DNA from: Ustilago trichophora
Lineage: Eukaryota; Basidiomycota; Ustilaginomycetes; Ustilaginales; Ustilaginaceae
NCBI GenBank assembly: GCA_900323505.1
Contig: OOIN01000001.1
Span: 1,736,001 to 1,800,000 of the forward strand
Direction: 5' to 3'
Length of the DNA: 64,000 nucleotides
The translations under genes and the position numbers were made by a program. Shown piece by piece: positions 1-10,958 of the stretch. Position 1 is the first letter of the stretch; the number at the start of each line of letters is the position of its first letter. The notes under the pieces were generated by a model. The model was given only the letters and a program-made list of their open reading frames with translations. It had not been told where the DNA came from and did no database searches.

Positions 1-1798
1 GAGCGACGCTGGCTTCATCCTGTCGTTCTTGCTTGACGCTCTTTGCTTCTTCGACCTTTGCGGGCTTGCTAGACTTTAGCGAGTTTGTTGAGGCTGATGA
101 TGACGACGCGGCCACGACCTTGGCAGCTTTACCAGGCGCAGCGACTGGCGTAGCGGGGGCCTTGACCGAGTCGTTAGACGTGGCGTTGCTGCTCGCGGCT
201 TTGCTAGGCTTTGGCTTCTTCTGTGACTTTGGTGTGGCGTTGGCCTTTTGATCTGTTGGCGTTGCGGAACGCTCCTTACCATTGCGCGCTGGCGAAGCAG
301 CAGCGCTGGCGAAGTGGTCGGAAATCATCTCGGCGCTGGTTTTGCGCTTAACACCGGCCTTTCTCGCCAGCGAACCTTCTGTTGGTACGCGGCCTGGCCA
401 ATCGGCTTTGAAGATCTTGTAATGACGTTCGCAACGAGGACATTCGTCGGGCGTCCACCACTTTTCCGGCGCCCAAAACGTGGCGCCACACGTCAGACAG
501 CGACACTTGGGCCCAGCTCCTTCTGCCCATGGATCCGAACGGTCATCAGATGGACCGTGTTCCGCGAGCTTGAGGTCTGCAAGGAAGTCTCGTTTCGACC
601 TCTTGTCCTTGGCCACATCGTCGCCTATCACTGTTGAAAGAGATGGTGTCAATGATGGAGTTGGTGAAGGTGATGGCAGTGCTGATGATGCGCCTGCCGG
701 TCGACTGGATCGCCGTGATTGACGCCGGCCATTTGATTCGTTCGGTGTGCCAGTCGCAGATGCGGGGGGATCTTCCACCTTGGCTTCCGTTCCCTCAGCG
801 CCCTCATCCTGTGCGGTTGGCTGTGGCGCGGATGGATCCGAAAAGGCGCCTGTGCCTCTTGACTCGCATGTGGCGCACATGCATTCGGCGTTGCCCCATT
901 CAAAGTAGTTTTCGCCGTAGAAGGTGGTAATTTCCTCATTGCGGTTGATGGGTCGAATGACTTTGAAGACCATGGTGGCGCCCATACGGTAGAACTCGGT
1001 ATTTGGATTGCAGTCGTGGTTCACGAATCTCGCTGGTCCCAACAAGAGCTGACTGCAACCTTTCCTGGCTGATCTGATGACCGAGAAATCGCGACCTGGC
1101 CCAAGGACGCCTTTGTACTCTGCGTCCTTGCGCTTTTCACGGGAGGCAGTGGCTTCTTCGCGTAGCGCGTCGTCTTCGCTCTTGGTGAGGTCTTTGAGAC
1201 CGCCCTTGCAGAAGTTGATCAACTCGCCAGGCTTGAAGCTGCGCATAGCCAATACGGAAAGGTCGGCCTTTTCCGAGGCTGCAGGTGCTGCGCCGATACT
1301 GGTTGCTGCGCGATCGAGGGATGACCTTCCTTTGCGGCCTTTGCCCCGTTCCTCGGTTGCGTCCTTGCCAGGGGAGGCGGGCGCGTCCTCAATCTTGACG
1401 GCGGATGTAGATGCCCCTGCGTCTGCACCATGCACCCTGCCAGCCTTTTCCATCATGACGCGCTTGTATCGCGTGGTGAGAGCGAATTCGACGCCACTTT
1501 CCGGCAGATAGCTTTCCAAATAGCGTCGTGCGTGTGCCTGAAAGCTCGCTGTCTGACGTTGTGTCTTGTTGGTGAGGTATTTCTGGATGATGCCAAGTTT
1601 GCTGAGGTCCTCGATGGCAGCTGTGATGTCTTTTTCCACGACGACGCGCTTCCTAACGATTAAGCTAACCGCAGTGCGGTCGAACCGTTGTCCTCTGTAA
1701 TTAGGATTCATCTTGTGTGTGGAGATGGCAGGCTCGAACTCGAGGTTATCGAGCAGGATATCCGAAAGGATATCATCGTCTGCGGAGAGGTCCTCCAT
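1..1798 (-). CDS. SET9: SET-domain histone H4 lysine-20 methyltransferase, Suv4-20/Set9 type (3' end cut by the window)
   Basis: The frame is open from ATG at 1798 to the window edge (599 complete codons, no stop seen), so the C-terminus is missing. Visible in the translation: a helical N-terminal part; the SET core with the cofactor-site motif NHDC at residues 260-263, followed by an EITTFYGENYF segment; and a post-SET Cys cluster C306-x-C308-x2-C311. This arrangement (long pre-SET helical region, NHDC, compact CxCxxC post-SET) is that of Set9/Suv4-20 enzymes, which methylate histone H4 Lys20 in chromatin. A second Cys cluster (C432, C434, C437, C453, C456) follows and probably binds zinc; the tail is Lys/Ser/Ala-rich and disordered. 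Only the family call is firm; substrate is inferred from family. No intron was needed to read through the domain. Confidence 0.88.
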   Translation of the reverse strand, partial: MEDLSADDDILSDILLDNLEFEPAISTHKMNPNYRGQRFDRTAVSLIVRKRVVVEKDITAAIEDLSKLGIIQKYLTNKTQRQTASFQAHARRYLESYLPESGVEFALTTRYKRVMMEKAGRVHGADAGASTSAVKIEDAPASPGKDATEERGKGRKGRSSLDRAATSIGAAPAASEKADLSVLAMRSFKPGELINFCKGGLKDLTKSEDDALREEATASREKRKDAEYKGVLGPGRDFSVIRSARKGCSQLLLGPARFVNHDCNPNTEFYRMGATMVFKVIRPINRNEEITTFYGENYFEWGNAECMCATCESRGTGAFSDPSAPQPTAQDEGAEGTEAKVEDPPASATGTPNESNGRRQSRRSSRPAGASSALPSPSPTPSLTPSLSTVIGDDVAKDKRSKRDFLADLKLAEHGPSDDRSDPWAEGAGPKCRCLTCGATFWAPEKWWTPDECPRCERHYKIFKADWPGRVPTEGSLARKAGVKRKTSAEMISDHFASAAASPARNGKERSATPTDQKANATPKSQKKPKPSKAASSNATSNDSVKAPATPVAAPGKAAKVVAASSSSASTNSLKSSKPAKVEEAKSVKQERQDEASVA

Positions 1799-2377
1799 GA
1801 TTGCGGGCGTAGCAGCAGCCAAGCCCGCGCGAGGCTATGGCGCGTGCCGAGCTGATGTGAGAGCTACTCCGCTCTAACCGAGATAGCCTGGTGAAGCGAT
1901 GTGGAGAGAGTTACTGGCGAGAAGGGGAGGGCGAGCTCGGCGGTGCGAAAGCATGAAGAGCGTAGCGTGGCGAGCGGGGAAAACGCGGTGCGAGCAAAGC
2001 AGATTTGGTGCGAGACCAGATCGACGCCCAGCGATGCAAAGCGGGCTGTGGCAGCAATGCGGTGCTGCAATCGAGCGACGGTTCGACCTTGTTGTCCTTT
2101 GGAACGATCAGGACGTTGCGCGCGTTTTCGGCCAACGTCCACCAGGTGCGGCCGCAAGAAGAACCGGATCGTCGAGCTGCACCGCGAGGAAACGTGGCAC
2201 GCGCTTCAGACTGTTAAAGACGGATGAGTATAGAAGATGGAAGGGACAAAGGTGCCAGCAGCGTAACGGTAGGCCAAGCTGTTTGTGGTCGTTATCGTAG
2301 GTGATGTGGGCGGGCGACAATCCGTTTTGGATGCTGCCGAGCCTTGATGGGTCGTGTGTGGAGTGGATGTGTGTGTG

Positions 2378-2400
2378 AGTGAGAGAGAGAGAGAGAGAGA
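2378..2400. repeat. (GA)n microsatellite between short direct repeats
   Basis: About eleven GA units. An 11-bp word, GAGCCTTGATG, occurs immediately before the tract region (2339-2349) and again at its end (2399-2409). This looks like slippage plus a local duplication and not an insertion. Confidence 0.8.
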
Positions 2401-3052
2401 GCCTTGATGCTACCGCGAGAATGGAAGAGCGGTCCCCTTGTGTGGATGAGGTCGGGGCAGGCAGGTTGATGGGGACCAGGTCGGGGAGATGCGAAAGGGG
2501 TTACAGGAAGGAAGGTACGAATGGCCGATTGCGTTTATAAGGGGGGATGGAAGGGATGCAGCCGGGCGGCAGATGCGAAACGGACGAATGAGAAAGGCGG
2601 GCAGCAAGATGCAAGCTATAGCGTCAACTCAGCCGACGAAACGGAGTGGGGGAAAGAAGAGAGAGAGGGAGAGAGGAACAGCCTCGGAGGCAGCACGACA
2701 AGAGACCTAACTAAAAGCTGCACGGCGGAATATCAATTGCATCGTGCTGCTTTCTCGTGTGTTGCTGCTGCTGCTGTTGCTGGTGTTCTTACTGCTGCAG
2801 TTCAAGTGTCGGATGCACGATTCTGTGATTGCTTTCCTGACTGACGACGATCCCAAAAGTGTCTGTCGTCGATTTCAGCCAAATTCACCCAATTTCAACC
2901 AATTTCAGAAGCAACAGGTTCGTACAAGACATGATGGGGCCGATTCAGTCGCCAAGCGCCTAAGCGAAGCGAAATCTAGGGTAATTTTCTTGGGCAGGCG
3001 GGGGCGCTGACGGCTTGGCCGATTTGAATTTTTTCCTCTGAATCGCACATAC

Positions 3053-3077
3053 ACCTCTCTCTCTCTCTCTCTCTCTT
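3053..3077. repeat. (CT)n microsatellite
   Basis: An uninterrupted CT run of about 12 units inside non-coding DNA. Confidence 0.85.
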
Positions 3078-5533
3078 TCGGTGCTTGTGGTTCCCCTTGC
3101 TGCATCTGAGTCCACATTTCGCATCTGATGCTCTAGAAGCAGCCTCGTGTCTCTGCTCTGCCTCCAGGTGCGATTTTCTTGAATTTCAAGAGATTTTTTG
3201 CAGGTTTCGAAAAAATAGTGACGAGGCTTGGACCACAGAAAAAGAAAATCTCAAACCTGTACTGCTATGCCCTTTCTCTCAGAGATAGCCTCTCTTTGGC
3301 AGCTTGTCTAGGGGCTGACAGCAAGCAATTCGCACTACTCTGCGGTCGATTCCTCTGGAGTTTCACAGCAGCCTAACGTCGGAGCAGAATTTGGACCAGA
3401 TCCGAAAGGCGAGAAACGATACCTCTAGCAGGACAGACAACCCAATCGTCAAGATCCCACCGCTGCGAACCACGCAAAAGACGGTATCCGCAGGCAAAGC
3501 TTGTGAGGGCTGTCGATGAAACGCATCAGTCACAGTTCTGTAGAGGCCTCTACGGATAAAAATGCCTGGCTCTCGGATATCTTCCAGTATAGCCGCTCTA
3601 CCATGTCAAATGAAGCAGGTGTCTTTTGATCGGACAAATGGCGGATTAAACCAAGGCAGCGCGAGTTAAAGGGCTGCTGCTAGCATCTAGTCTTGCTCGA
3701 GTCTGAGTCTACCCATAGCAGAATGGCGGATGCATTGCAACGCTGCCGGTCAAGCTTGACTCAAAGGAGAATGCCGGTGGGATTGTCAGCCCTTTGCGCG
3801 AGCCCTTGAACGCCGAAAGTGTGGTTCAAATGTCTGTGAGTGGAACTTGCCTCCTCAACCACGTTCCCGGTAATTTGCTTTTGAATACATCACATTCAAA
3901 AGGCTCTGTGTTGCTCTTTCTCTCGTGGCAGCTGCAGCCCTTCCTGATAACAAAGGCTTAGGTCCAAGCCTTCCGCCGATCCACACTGCACAGCCAAGGG
4001 AGCGAGATTTGCAAAAAGCTCGAATTTTGAGTCAACCTCGTCCCGACGCGCTGCGATGCAAGACATGCAGCAGTGCGTCACGTTCATCTGACTGCCGTGC
4101 TGATCGAGCAGCTTTGTCGTTCCCTCTGAGCTATTGATACGTGGCTCTTGCGGACCATTCCGCTGCTGGGAGAACGGCTTCACCTGTTGGCTCGACACTG
4201 CCCTTGTTGCCCTATGCAGTCGAGGGGTAACCCAAGGTCGTGTACACAGGCGATACCAAACGAGGCTGTGGTTACCCCGATCCGAAAATTGGCCCGTGCT
4301 CAATCACGCCTCGACGAGACCCTGAAGTGCTAACACGAAAGGCGGGTCATAAAGTTGATGAAATTAGAAAAGTGCGGGAGAAAAAGAGACGCACACGGAG
4401 AAGAGAAAACATGTCGCGAAACAAAGGCTCTAAAAATCGACATGACCGGCAGCACATCAGATAGATAGGTGGCTCGAGCATCAAACAGCGAAGAGAATAC
4501 GCAGCAAAACTACCTCTAGAAGGATGTTTTGCGTATATCATCGGTCAAATGCCGACGTTTGCGTGCTGCGGTCAAGGCTGTCTGAGGGTACCTGCACTAC
4601 AGCATTCAGGCGAGCCTCGCTCAGGGCAAAGTTGCGGTAAACCACCAACAAGGCGTAATGCGACATCATGTAAGTGCTGCGACGAGATCGAAAGGTGCAA
4701 GGTCTAGCACATTGATCCCACAAAGTCCGCAGAAGCAAATGCGATCTACGATTTGTATCCATTGTGCTCGCAGTGGAACTTGGTGTTTAGAGTTGATGAT
4801 GCAGGTGTCTCTGTGGCGAATGTGACCCACCATCTCCTGAGACTCCCCTTTGTTCTTACATCAAGCGTATGACTTGGCGCATGCCTGTCGCTTCGAGTGC
4901 AAATGGCGTGCACAGGTGCTCGTGACTTTGCTAAGCTTGAGCTATCTTCGGACAACGACCGAATATCAATGATATCAATGATGAGGTGGGTGCGTGTGTG
5001 GGGTACAGTATCCTCTCTCTGATCCCGACCAGGAGCCTCGGCCGTGCGCTCTGGCCCCTTTTCTTTTGTCGAAGAGTCAAAAGGCGACGCTCCACTTGGG
5101 CATTTTTTTTTTTTTGCTCCTTTCCAACTTTCCACACGCACACGAGACCCTTGTCAGCACAACCAACCATATTTGGCGTCTCCTCTTACTACACAGTACT
5201 GCCAAGTTGCTCCTGCACAATCATCACCATCCTGTCAAAATTCTCCGCATCTCTCCGCCGCAGCATTGCACTTACCCGGCAGTCCCGAGCCAACTCATAT
5301 CAAGTCACCCCCTCTCCTCTCGACGTCGTCTGCACGCTCCCCGACTCTGCTCCTCCGCATCGCCGCCCACAGGTCCAACGACTCTGTTGAAACGTTCTGC
5401 CAGCTTCTGCGCCGCCTTCGAGCATCTGCACAAGGTACAGCCGAGCAGCTTTCGTGGAGGCTATCTCAAACTTGATCAACCGGCTCCCAGAACATGCCGC
5501 TAGACAAGAGATTGATCGACACCTCCCCTACCC

Positions 5534-5540
5534 TATATAA
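5534..5540 (+). promoter_or_regulatory. TATA box of the 5580 gene
   Basis: TATATAA lies 40 nt before the first ATG of the downstream gene (5580), which would leave a very short 5' leader. Alternatively transcription begins further upstream in the pyrimidine-rich region. Confidence 0.45.
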
Positions 5541-5579
5541 TCGGTCTTTAACTTGTCCCTCTTCACACATTGTCACTGC

Positions 5580-6722
5580 ATGAACGGTCTCCTCCTCCCT
5601 ACCGGCTCCAAGCAGCCCTTGCGGGGCGATGCCTCTCTCTCCATCTCCCCTCCTTCCCCGCTCAAAGTCGAGAACCCTCATTTTACAAGTCATGTCAAGG
5701 CCGAGATCCCCTCTCCCACTTCAACAGGTCCAACCTCGTACGGCTTTGGAAGCATCGCAAGCAGCTCCCGCCCCTCTCTGACGTCGCCTCAGTCGCACAC
5801 AAGTGTGTCGACCACCAGCAGCGTACGAAGCGGACTGCGCAGCTCCGCTTCAAATGGTGCTGCTTCGCTTGCATTCATTCCGAGGAGCTCTCGCAACTCG
5901 GCTGTTGTGCAAAAGCCCATCCATCTCTGCTCCGAATTCGAACTCGAACAGAGACTGGATCGGAATGAGCGCATCCTCTCGACTCTAGAGGCTACACAGA
6001 CTCCTACCAAGGATCGACTCCGCGCCGAGACTGAAGCAATTCGCGACGCCATCCTTTCTCTTCGTGCTATGCGTGATGTCAACGAAGGCATCTCGACGGT
6101 GCAGCTCAATGACCCTTCCAAAGAGGCGGAGCTCGAGTCGGCTTTGCTCGGCTTGTCCGTCAAAGAGGCGTCGCACCTTGGAACCAGCCCTCCCTCGGAC
6201 GCTTTTGGTTGGTCTCGAGACACCGTCGCCGTCAAGAAGAGACTGGCACAGTCGTCCGGCGCCTATCTTCCCGGTCGCAAAGTGCAAACTATGGGTTACG
6301 AGCAGTCTCTAGCTATCCAGTCGGCAGCTCTGCTTGCAGAACGCGAACGTGAGCGCAGGACGGAAGAGTCGCGCCTCAAGACTACAGGAGCACCCCGCGA
6401 CAAGCCTTCGCTGGGTGTTCCGAGCGGCGCAGCCCACAAGTTGGGACGCAAATCCATCTCCTCATGCTCCGGCTCGATGCGCAAGTATTCTGCGCCCCAC
6501 TCGGTCTCGCCACCCAAGTCGATGCGCGCTGGAGGACCGTTCGCCCGCAACCTCGATCACGGTCCGGAGCACGACGCTGCTTTGGAAGGCGGCGATAGCG
6601 ACCAGGATGACGCTGGTCTGTACGACATGCCTGACGAGGAGGAGGAAGAGGATCCTCACCCAGACCCTCGCCACGAGGACGAAGGCTTCAGCTTCGGTGG
6701 GCTCGACGAGGAGGATCCTTAG
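5580..6722 (+). CDS. Uncharacterised coiled-coil protein with acidic C-terminus
   Basis: I do not recognise a domain in this 380-residue protein. The frame is open nine codons further upstream but without another ATG, so ATG 5580 is taken as start. The first ~110 residues are Ser/Pro/Thr-rich and probably disordered. Residues ~119-163 form a charged helical, coiled-coil-like segment (EFELEQRLDRNERIL onward). Residues ~219-267 are a second helical stretch beginning KKRLAQSSGAYLPGRK and ending in an RERERR run. The last ~60 residues are strongly acidic (DEEEEEDPHPD and so on, ending EEDP). The two helical blocks are the parts most likely to be conserved. No signal peptide or membrane segment is visible. 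It is convergent with MIX17. An upstream exon cannot be excluded. Confidence 0.7.
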   Translation: MNGLLLPTGSKQPLRGDASLSISPPSPLKVENPHFTSHVKAEIPSPTSTGPTSYGFGSIASSSRPSLTSPQSHTSVSTTSSVRSGLRSSASNGAASLAFIPRSSRNSAVVQKPIHLCSEFELEQRLDRNERILSTLEATQTPTKDRLRAETEAIRDAILSLRAMRDVNEGISTVQLNDPSKEAELESALLGLSVKEASHLGTSPPSDAFGWSRDTVAVKKRLAQSSGAYLPGRKVQTMGYEQSLAIQSAALLAERERERRTEESRLKTTGAPRDKPSLGVPSGAAHKLGRKSISSCSGSMRKYSAPHSVSPPKSMRAGGPFARNLDHGPEHDAALEGGDSDQDDAGLYDMPDEEEEEDPHPDPRHEDEGFSFGGLDEEDP

Positions 6723-7063
6723 GCTGCACAGCCACTCTCCACCACCATTCTGCTTTCTTTTATTCTCTCACTGTCTTCCGCAACTCTCACACGCGCATCT
6801 TTGGGTCAGAACACTACCACCGCTTTCCTGTCTCCGCTGCTTGCATGACTCTTTCGACCTGTCGTAGCCATCCATGTATTTGCACAGCATCTCTTGTCGC
6901 ATCCTCTCGCAAGCATTGTAAACATATTGTTTCGTCCAGCTCCGTTCTTCCAAGCACATGCTGTCTTTAAGAATGTTTCGCTGAATGGTGACGCTTGGAT
7001 TCATCTAGATATAACGCTGGCATGAAAAGGAAAAAAATACATTGTTGGCGAAGCGTGCAAGAC
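6723..7063. other. Intergenic, two convergent 3' ends
   Basis: This space lies between the stops of the 5580 gene (+) and MIX17 (-). I see only presumed 3' UTR sequence. Confidence 0.6.
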
Positions 7064-7640
7064 TTAGTAAGGACGGGCAGCGGCCTGGCAAGCCTTGAGC
7101 TGCTCGAGGTAGTACGAGCACGAGTTCATGTCGTTGGCTGTTGAATCAAATGCAGCAGGAAGGATATGATGTCAATAATTCAGTCTCAAGACGGCAAGGC
7201 GTACAGTAGAACGGTATGGGATCGAGATGACACTTACTGCTCTCGAGGCACTTGATGAAGTCCTTGCTCTGCTGCTCGCAGCTGGCACCCATGTTCTGCT
7301 GCTGGCTGGCGTAAGCGCCCTGGTCGTAAGCCTGAGGAGGGGCCTGCTGGGCCTGCTCGGCGGGTGCGGAGCTGCTACCACCGAAGAGCATGTTGGATAG
7401 ACCGTGACCGACGGTAGATCCGACAGCGACACCGGCAGCGGTGGAAGCCATCTGGCCAAAGAGACCGGGACCACGCGACTGCTGGGCCATGGCAGGGGGC
7501 TGCTGGGCGTAGGCCTGAGGAGCCTGCTGGTGGTGCTGCTGCTGGTGGTGCTGCTGAGGAGGAGCGGCCATGGTGTGAGCCCCGCGCGAGCCCGAGGGGG
7601 CCGAACGGGAGGGACCGGAAGATCGACTTGAGCGAGGCAT
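7064..7640 (-). CDS. MIX17: Twin-CX9C CHCH-domain mitochondrial protein (Mix17/CHCHD2-CHCHD10 family)
   Basis: Two exons: 7640-7238 and 7137-7064, joined by a GTAAGT...CAACAG intron of 100 bp; the joined frame gives 158 residues. The N-terminus is Ser/Arg-rich followed by Gln/His-rich repeats; a Gly/Ala-rich hydrophobic segment follows (GVAVGSTVGHGLSNMLFG), typical of CHCHD2/10. The C-terminal CHCH fold has two exact CX9C pairs, CEQQSKDFIKC in exon 1 and CSYYLEQLKAC in exon 2, so splicing is needed to complete the motif. Family members are intermembrane-space proteins oxidised by the Mia40 pathway and linked to respiratory-chain and MICOS function. Reading through the intron would replace the second CX9C pair with unrelated sequence, which supports the intron. 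No oddities otherwise. Confidence 0.92.
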
Positions 7641-8307
7641 TGTGAATATGTGTGATGTGAGTTGCTACAAGCAAAGAGTAATGGGAAGATGTGATGGTGG
7701 AGGATCATGAAAAGTTGGTGCTGCTCTTGAAGCTCCAGGTTGATGCCCGCGGCAACACTTCAACAACTCGGTGGCTGCTCACGCTCAGCACGGAGGCTTC
7801 TCGAATAGTCAAGCCGGGTAAAAACGTGCCGCCCAATCGACTGAGCCCAATTTCCTGCCGTTGCTGAAGAGGACCCTTTTCCAAACTACCAACTTCAGAA
7901 TCGTGCAAAGGCAAATTCCCGATCGGACCGATTTGAAAGTGGAGCGCGCGCGTCGATCACAAGCGCCTCTCCACTGCTAAGCTGCCCGCTTTTCTGGATT
8001 GTGTTGCTTGCTCCACTTGCGCGTCTCGAATTCACAGCTTTGGCCACGCACCTTCCACTTTCACCGTCCACTGTTCTCAACCTCTTGCGTCTCTGTCCCT
8101 ACATCACACACAAGACACAAGTAGCATCTGACGAAGCATCTACGTCAACGCACAAGACGTGTTTGGCAACTTTCGGTCGAAGCATAGTAGACTCTCTTTC
8201 TCGCATTCGAAACGAATCACACTCGGCGAATTCAGCCTCCAGCCGGTAGAAGCTGATCAAAGAAGGCCGTCAAAGCGTCCCCCACACATATCACGTACGC
8301 ATACATC
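7641..8307. other. Divergent promoter region between MIX17 and RPT3
   Basis: Short promoter space for two divergent genes. The RPT3-proximal half is pyrimidine-rich, as in the 5' leaders of other genes in this window. No other gene is visible. Confidence 0.6.
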
Positions 8308-9555
8308 ATGGAGGAGATCGGAATCGCTGCACTGAAGCGTACCGAACCTACGCTCGAGGATGCAGCAGCAGAGAAGGCCGCAATCCACCAGGAGATGGCA
8401 GCAGAGGAAGACACATATCTCCGCTACAAGAAATTGCAACAGCACCTCGAGTTCCTCAACACCATGGAGGAGTACGTCAAGGACGAACAGCGAAACTTGA
8501 AACGCGAGCTGGTAAGAGCGCAGGAGGAGGTGAAGCGTATCCAGTCCGTGCCTCTGGTGATCGGCCAGTTCCTCGAACCCATCGACCAACACACCGGCAT
8601 CGTCGGCTCCACCACCGGATCCAACTACGTCGTACGAATCCTCTCCACAATCGACCGCGAGCTGCTCAAGGCCAGCTCGAGTGTTGCACTGCACCGTCAC
8701 TCGAACGCTCTGGTCGATGTGCTCCCACCAGAGGCCGACTCGTCTATCGCAATGCTTGGACAGGACGAGAAGCCGACAGAGACCTACCAGGACATTGGTG
8801 GTATGGACGTTCAGAAGCAGGAGATTCGAGAAGCTGTGGAGCTTCCATTGGTACAGTTCGACCTGTATCGTCAAATCGGTATCGACCCACCGCGCGGAGT
8901 GTTGCTCTACGGCCCTCCCGGTACCGGAAAGACCATGCTGGTCAAAGCCGTTGCCAACGCCACCACTGCCAGCTTCATTCGGGTTGTCGGTTCCGAGTTC
9001 GTGCAAAAGTACCTTGGTGAAGGTCCAAGGATGGTCCGAGACGTCTTCCGACTTGCGCGTGAGAATGCACCTGCCATCATCTTCATCGACGAGATTGACG
9101 CCATTGCCACCAAGCGATTCGACGCGCAGACCGGTGCGGATCGTGAAGTGCAGCGTATCTTGCTCGAATTGCTCAACCAGATGGACGGTTTCGACCAGGG
9201 CAGCAATGTCAAGGTCATCATGGCCACCAACCGAGCCGACACACTCGACCCAGCGCTGCTCCGACCCGGTCGTTTGGATCGAAAGATTGAATTCCCCACA
9301 CCATCACGTCGTGAGAAGCGTCTCATCTTCCAGACCATCTGCGGCAAGATGAACTTGAGTCCAGAGGTCGACCTCGAAGATTACGTCGGACGACCCGACA
9401 AGCTGTCCAGTGCCGAGATCGCCAGTATCTGCCAGGCGGCAGGTCTTCAAGCCGTGCGCAAGAACCGATACGTCATCATGCCCGAGGACTTTGAGGAGGC
9501 ATGGAAGCAGATTGTCAAGAAGCCGGACGACTCCAAGATGGAGTTCTACCAATGA
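8308..9555 (+). CDS. RPT3: 26S proteasome regulatory ATPase subunit Rpt3
   Basis: A 415-residue intronless AAA ATPase of the 19S base ring, which unfolds ubiquitinated substrates and opens the 20S gate. In order: N-terminal coiled coil (~residues 35-85), OB-fold segment with the Rpt3-typical [23 protein letters not shown] domain with Walker A GPPGTGKT (202-209), Walker B IIFIDE (257-262), the second region of homology ending in RPGRLDRK, and the C-terminal lid. Overall similarity is to Rpt3/PSMC4 and not the other five Rpt subunits. It ends in FYQ, the HbYX motif that docks in the 20S alpha ring. Length is normal for the family. ATG 8308 is preceded by an A/C-rich leader with no in-frame upstream ATG. 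Confidence 0.97.
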   Translation: MEEIGIAALKRTEPTLEDAAAEKAAIHQEMAAEEDTYLRYKKLQQHLEFLNTMEEYVKDEQRNLKRELVRAQEEVKRIQSVPLVIGQFLEPIDQHTGIVGSTTGSNYVVRILSTIDRELLKASSSVALHRHSNALVDVLPPEADSSIAMLGQDEKPTETYQDIGGMDVQKQEIREAVELPLVQFDLYRQIGIDPPRGVLLYGPPGTGKTMLVKAVANATTASFIRVVGSEFVQKYLGEGPRMVRDVFRLARENAPAIIFIDEIDAIATKRFDAQTGADREVQRILLELLNQMDGFDQGSNVKVIMATNRADTLDPALLRPGRLDRKIEFPTPSRREKRLIFQTICGKMNLSPEVDLEDYVGRPDKLSSAEIASICQAAGLQAVRKNRYVIMPEDFEEAWKQIVKKPDDSKMEFYQ

Positions 9556-10958
9556 TTTACTCTGTTCTGTACTGATTTGCAATGCACCCTTGCCATCTGT
9601 TATGCATCAACTACTGGTGTTGCTATTTGAGAAACTGTGCGGGTTTGCGTCTGATAATTTGCTCTCTTCGATGTGAATTGCGGCGTTCTGCTTGTAAATA
9701 CTTCTGTTTGAGTGAGGTCTCCTTCCTAGTGCACTGGCGCTCAAACAGTGGACATACTGAGACAGGGCTGTGTGACCAGCAAAGGAGTTTGGTTCTGGTC
9801 GAATCGGGCCGAAGCGAATCTGATTGGATCGAAAAAGAAAAACAAAAAACAGGGAGCACGCTTTGGAAGTGCTTTTTAGTTTTTAGTTTTCTTCTCAACA
9901 CAATCAGCCACGCTTCTTTCTTCCTGACCATGTCCATCTTGGATCCCATCAGTCTAGCAACGCTTTCAAAACTGCAACATGACAGCATGACATCCTGCGA
10001 CCTCGGATGGCGATTCTGTGACCTCCTATCAGCTTACCACGAGACGTCCTAAATGTTTTCGTCACCACCATTAGATCGCATTCCAAATTCCGTTTCGCCC
10101 ATCCTTCCCAGCAGTCCCTCCCTTCCCCTCACCTTCGCCCTCCTTCCCTTCCCCTTTGAGTCCCCCTTCCAGCGCCTTCCTCGATCCCATCGCTCATCTC
10201 CAGCTCCTCAAATGGAACGTGCGCACCTTATAAATTTACCGCTCGGCGTCGTCGAAAGCTTTGCTTTCAACGTCCAGGCCAATCGGTTTACGGAAAGGTG
10301 CAAGACCAATACCCTCCTACTCTACGGGGCGGAGGATGAATCCCATGCTTACTCACGGCGATAGCCTGCCTTGTCTACAAGCGCACCATGGCTTTCTCTG
10401 TCCAAGCACCGAGTCTACTTTCACTTTCACTCTGGGTACATTGTTTGTTTTGTCGATGGTCAATTGAAAGATTCTGCTTTTAGATCGGTTCTGTTTGTGT
10501 GTTTGTGCTGCTGGCATTGTGTTGGTAAGAGAGGGCGTCAAGGCTTTAGTGGGTGAGATTGCTGAGCTTGGTGCAAGCCGATCCTCTTGTAGCTTTGTTG
10601 TAGAGGGATATAGGTGTTGAAGGATTGCAGGAGGAAGATCTTCAAGATCGTCGCACCGATCCGATCGGGCGACTTGAAAGCGCGGGAAGTAATCGGCGAT
10701 GTTATCTGGCCGAGTCATCTCTGCCTTACGCAACTGATTGGCGCAGCTCTAATCGCTGTGCATTCTGAGGACCGGTGTCGGTGAATATCCGAACCCTGAG
10801 AAGAATTGACGAAAGTTGCTTGGCCCGCCACGCAAGGTCGTGCATGAAAGCGGTCCATCACTCCCCATTCACACCAGCCCATTCCATTCCATCTCGTCTT
10901 TCTTCATTCACCTTCACAACCCCTTACCACATCAACTCGATCTCTCTTTCCGCATACC
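9556..10958. other. Intergenic between RPT3 and PRO3
   Basis: Contains presumed RPT3 3' UTR, a pyrimidine-rich block around 10080-10200 and the PRO3 promoter. A minus-strand open frame (10718-10353) is discussed under rejected items. Nothing else is supported. Confidence 0.5.

Larger units (their letters stand above)
1799..5530. other. Long stretch without a convincing gene, simple-sequence rich
   Basis: Open frames on both strands are short and show no domain, splice pattern or composition like the neighbouring genes. It holds a (GA)n tract near 2378-2400, a (CT)n tract near 3053-3077, CTG/TGC-rich sequence near 2755-2805, and a pyrimidine-rich part from about 5100 that probably belongs to the 5' region of the gene starting at 5580. 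SET9 (-) and the 5580 gene (+) diverge from here, so it contains both promoters. A small spliced gene could be hidden. Confidence 0.5.

Noticed and set aside
3896..4303. Minus-strand frame of 135 codons
   Set aside because: No motif, ordinary length for chance frames in this DNA.
10353..10718. Minus-strand frame of 122 codons from an ATG, between RPT3 and PRO3
   Set aside because: Composition is not absurd and a donor-like GTGAGT sits at its stop, but there is no domain, no good acceptor and no supporting context.
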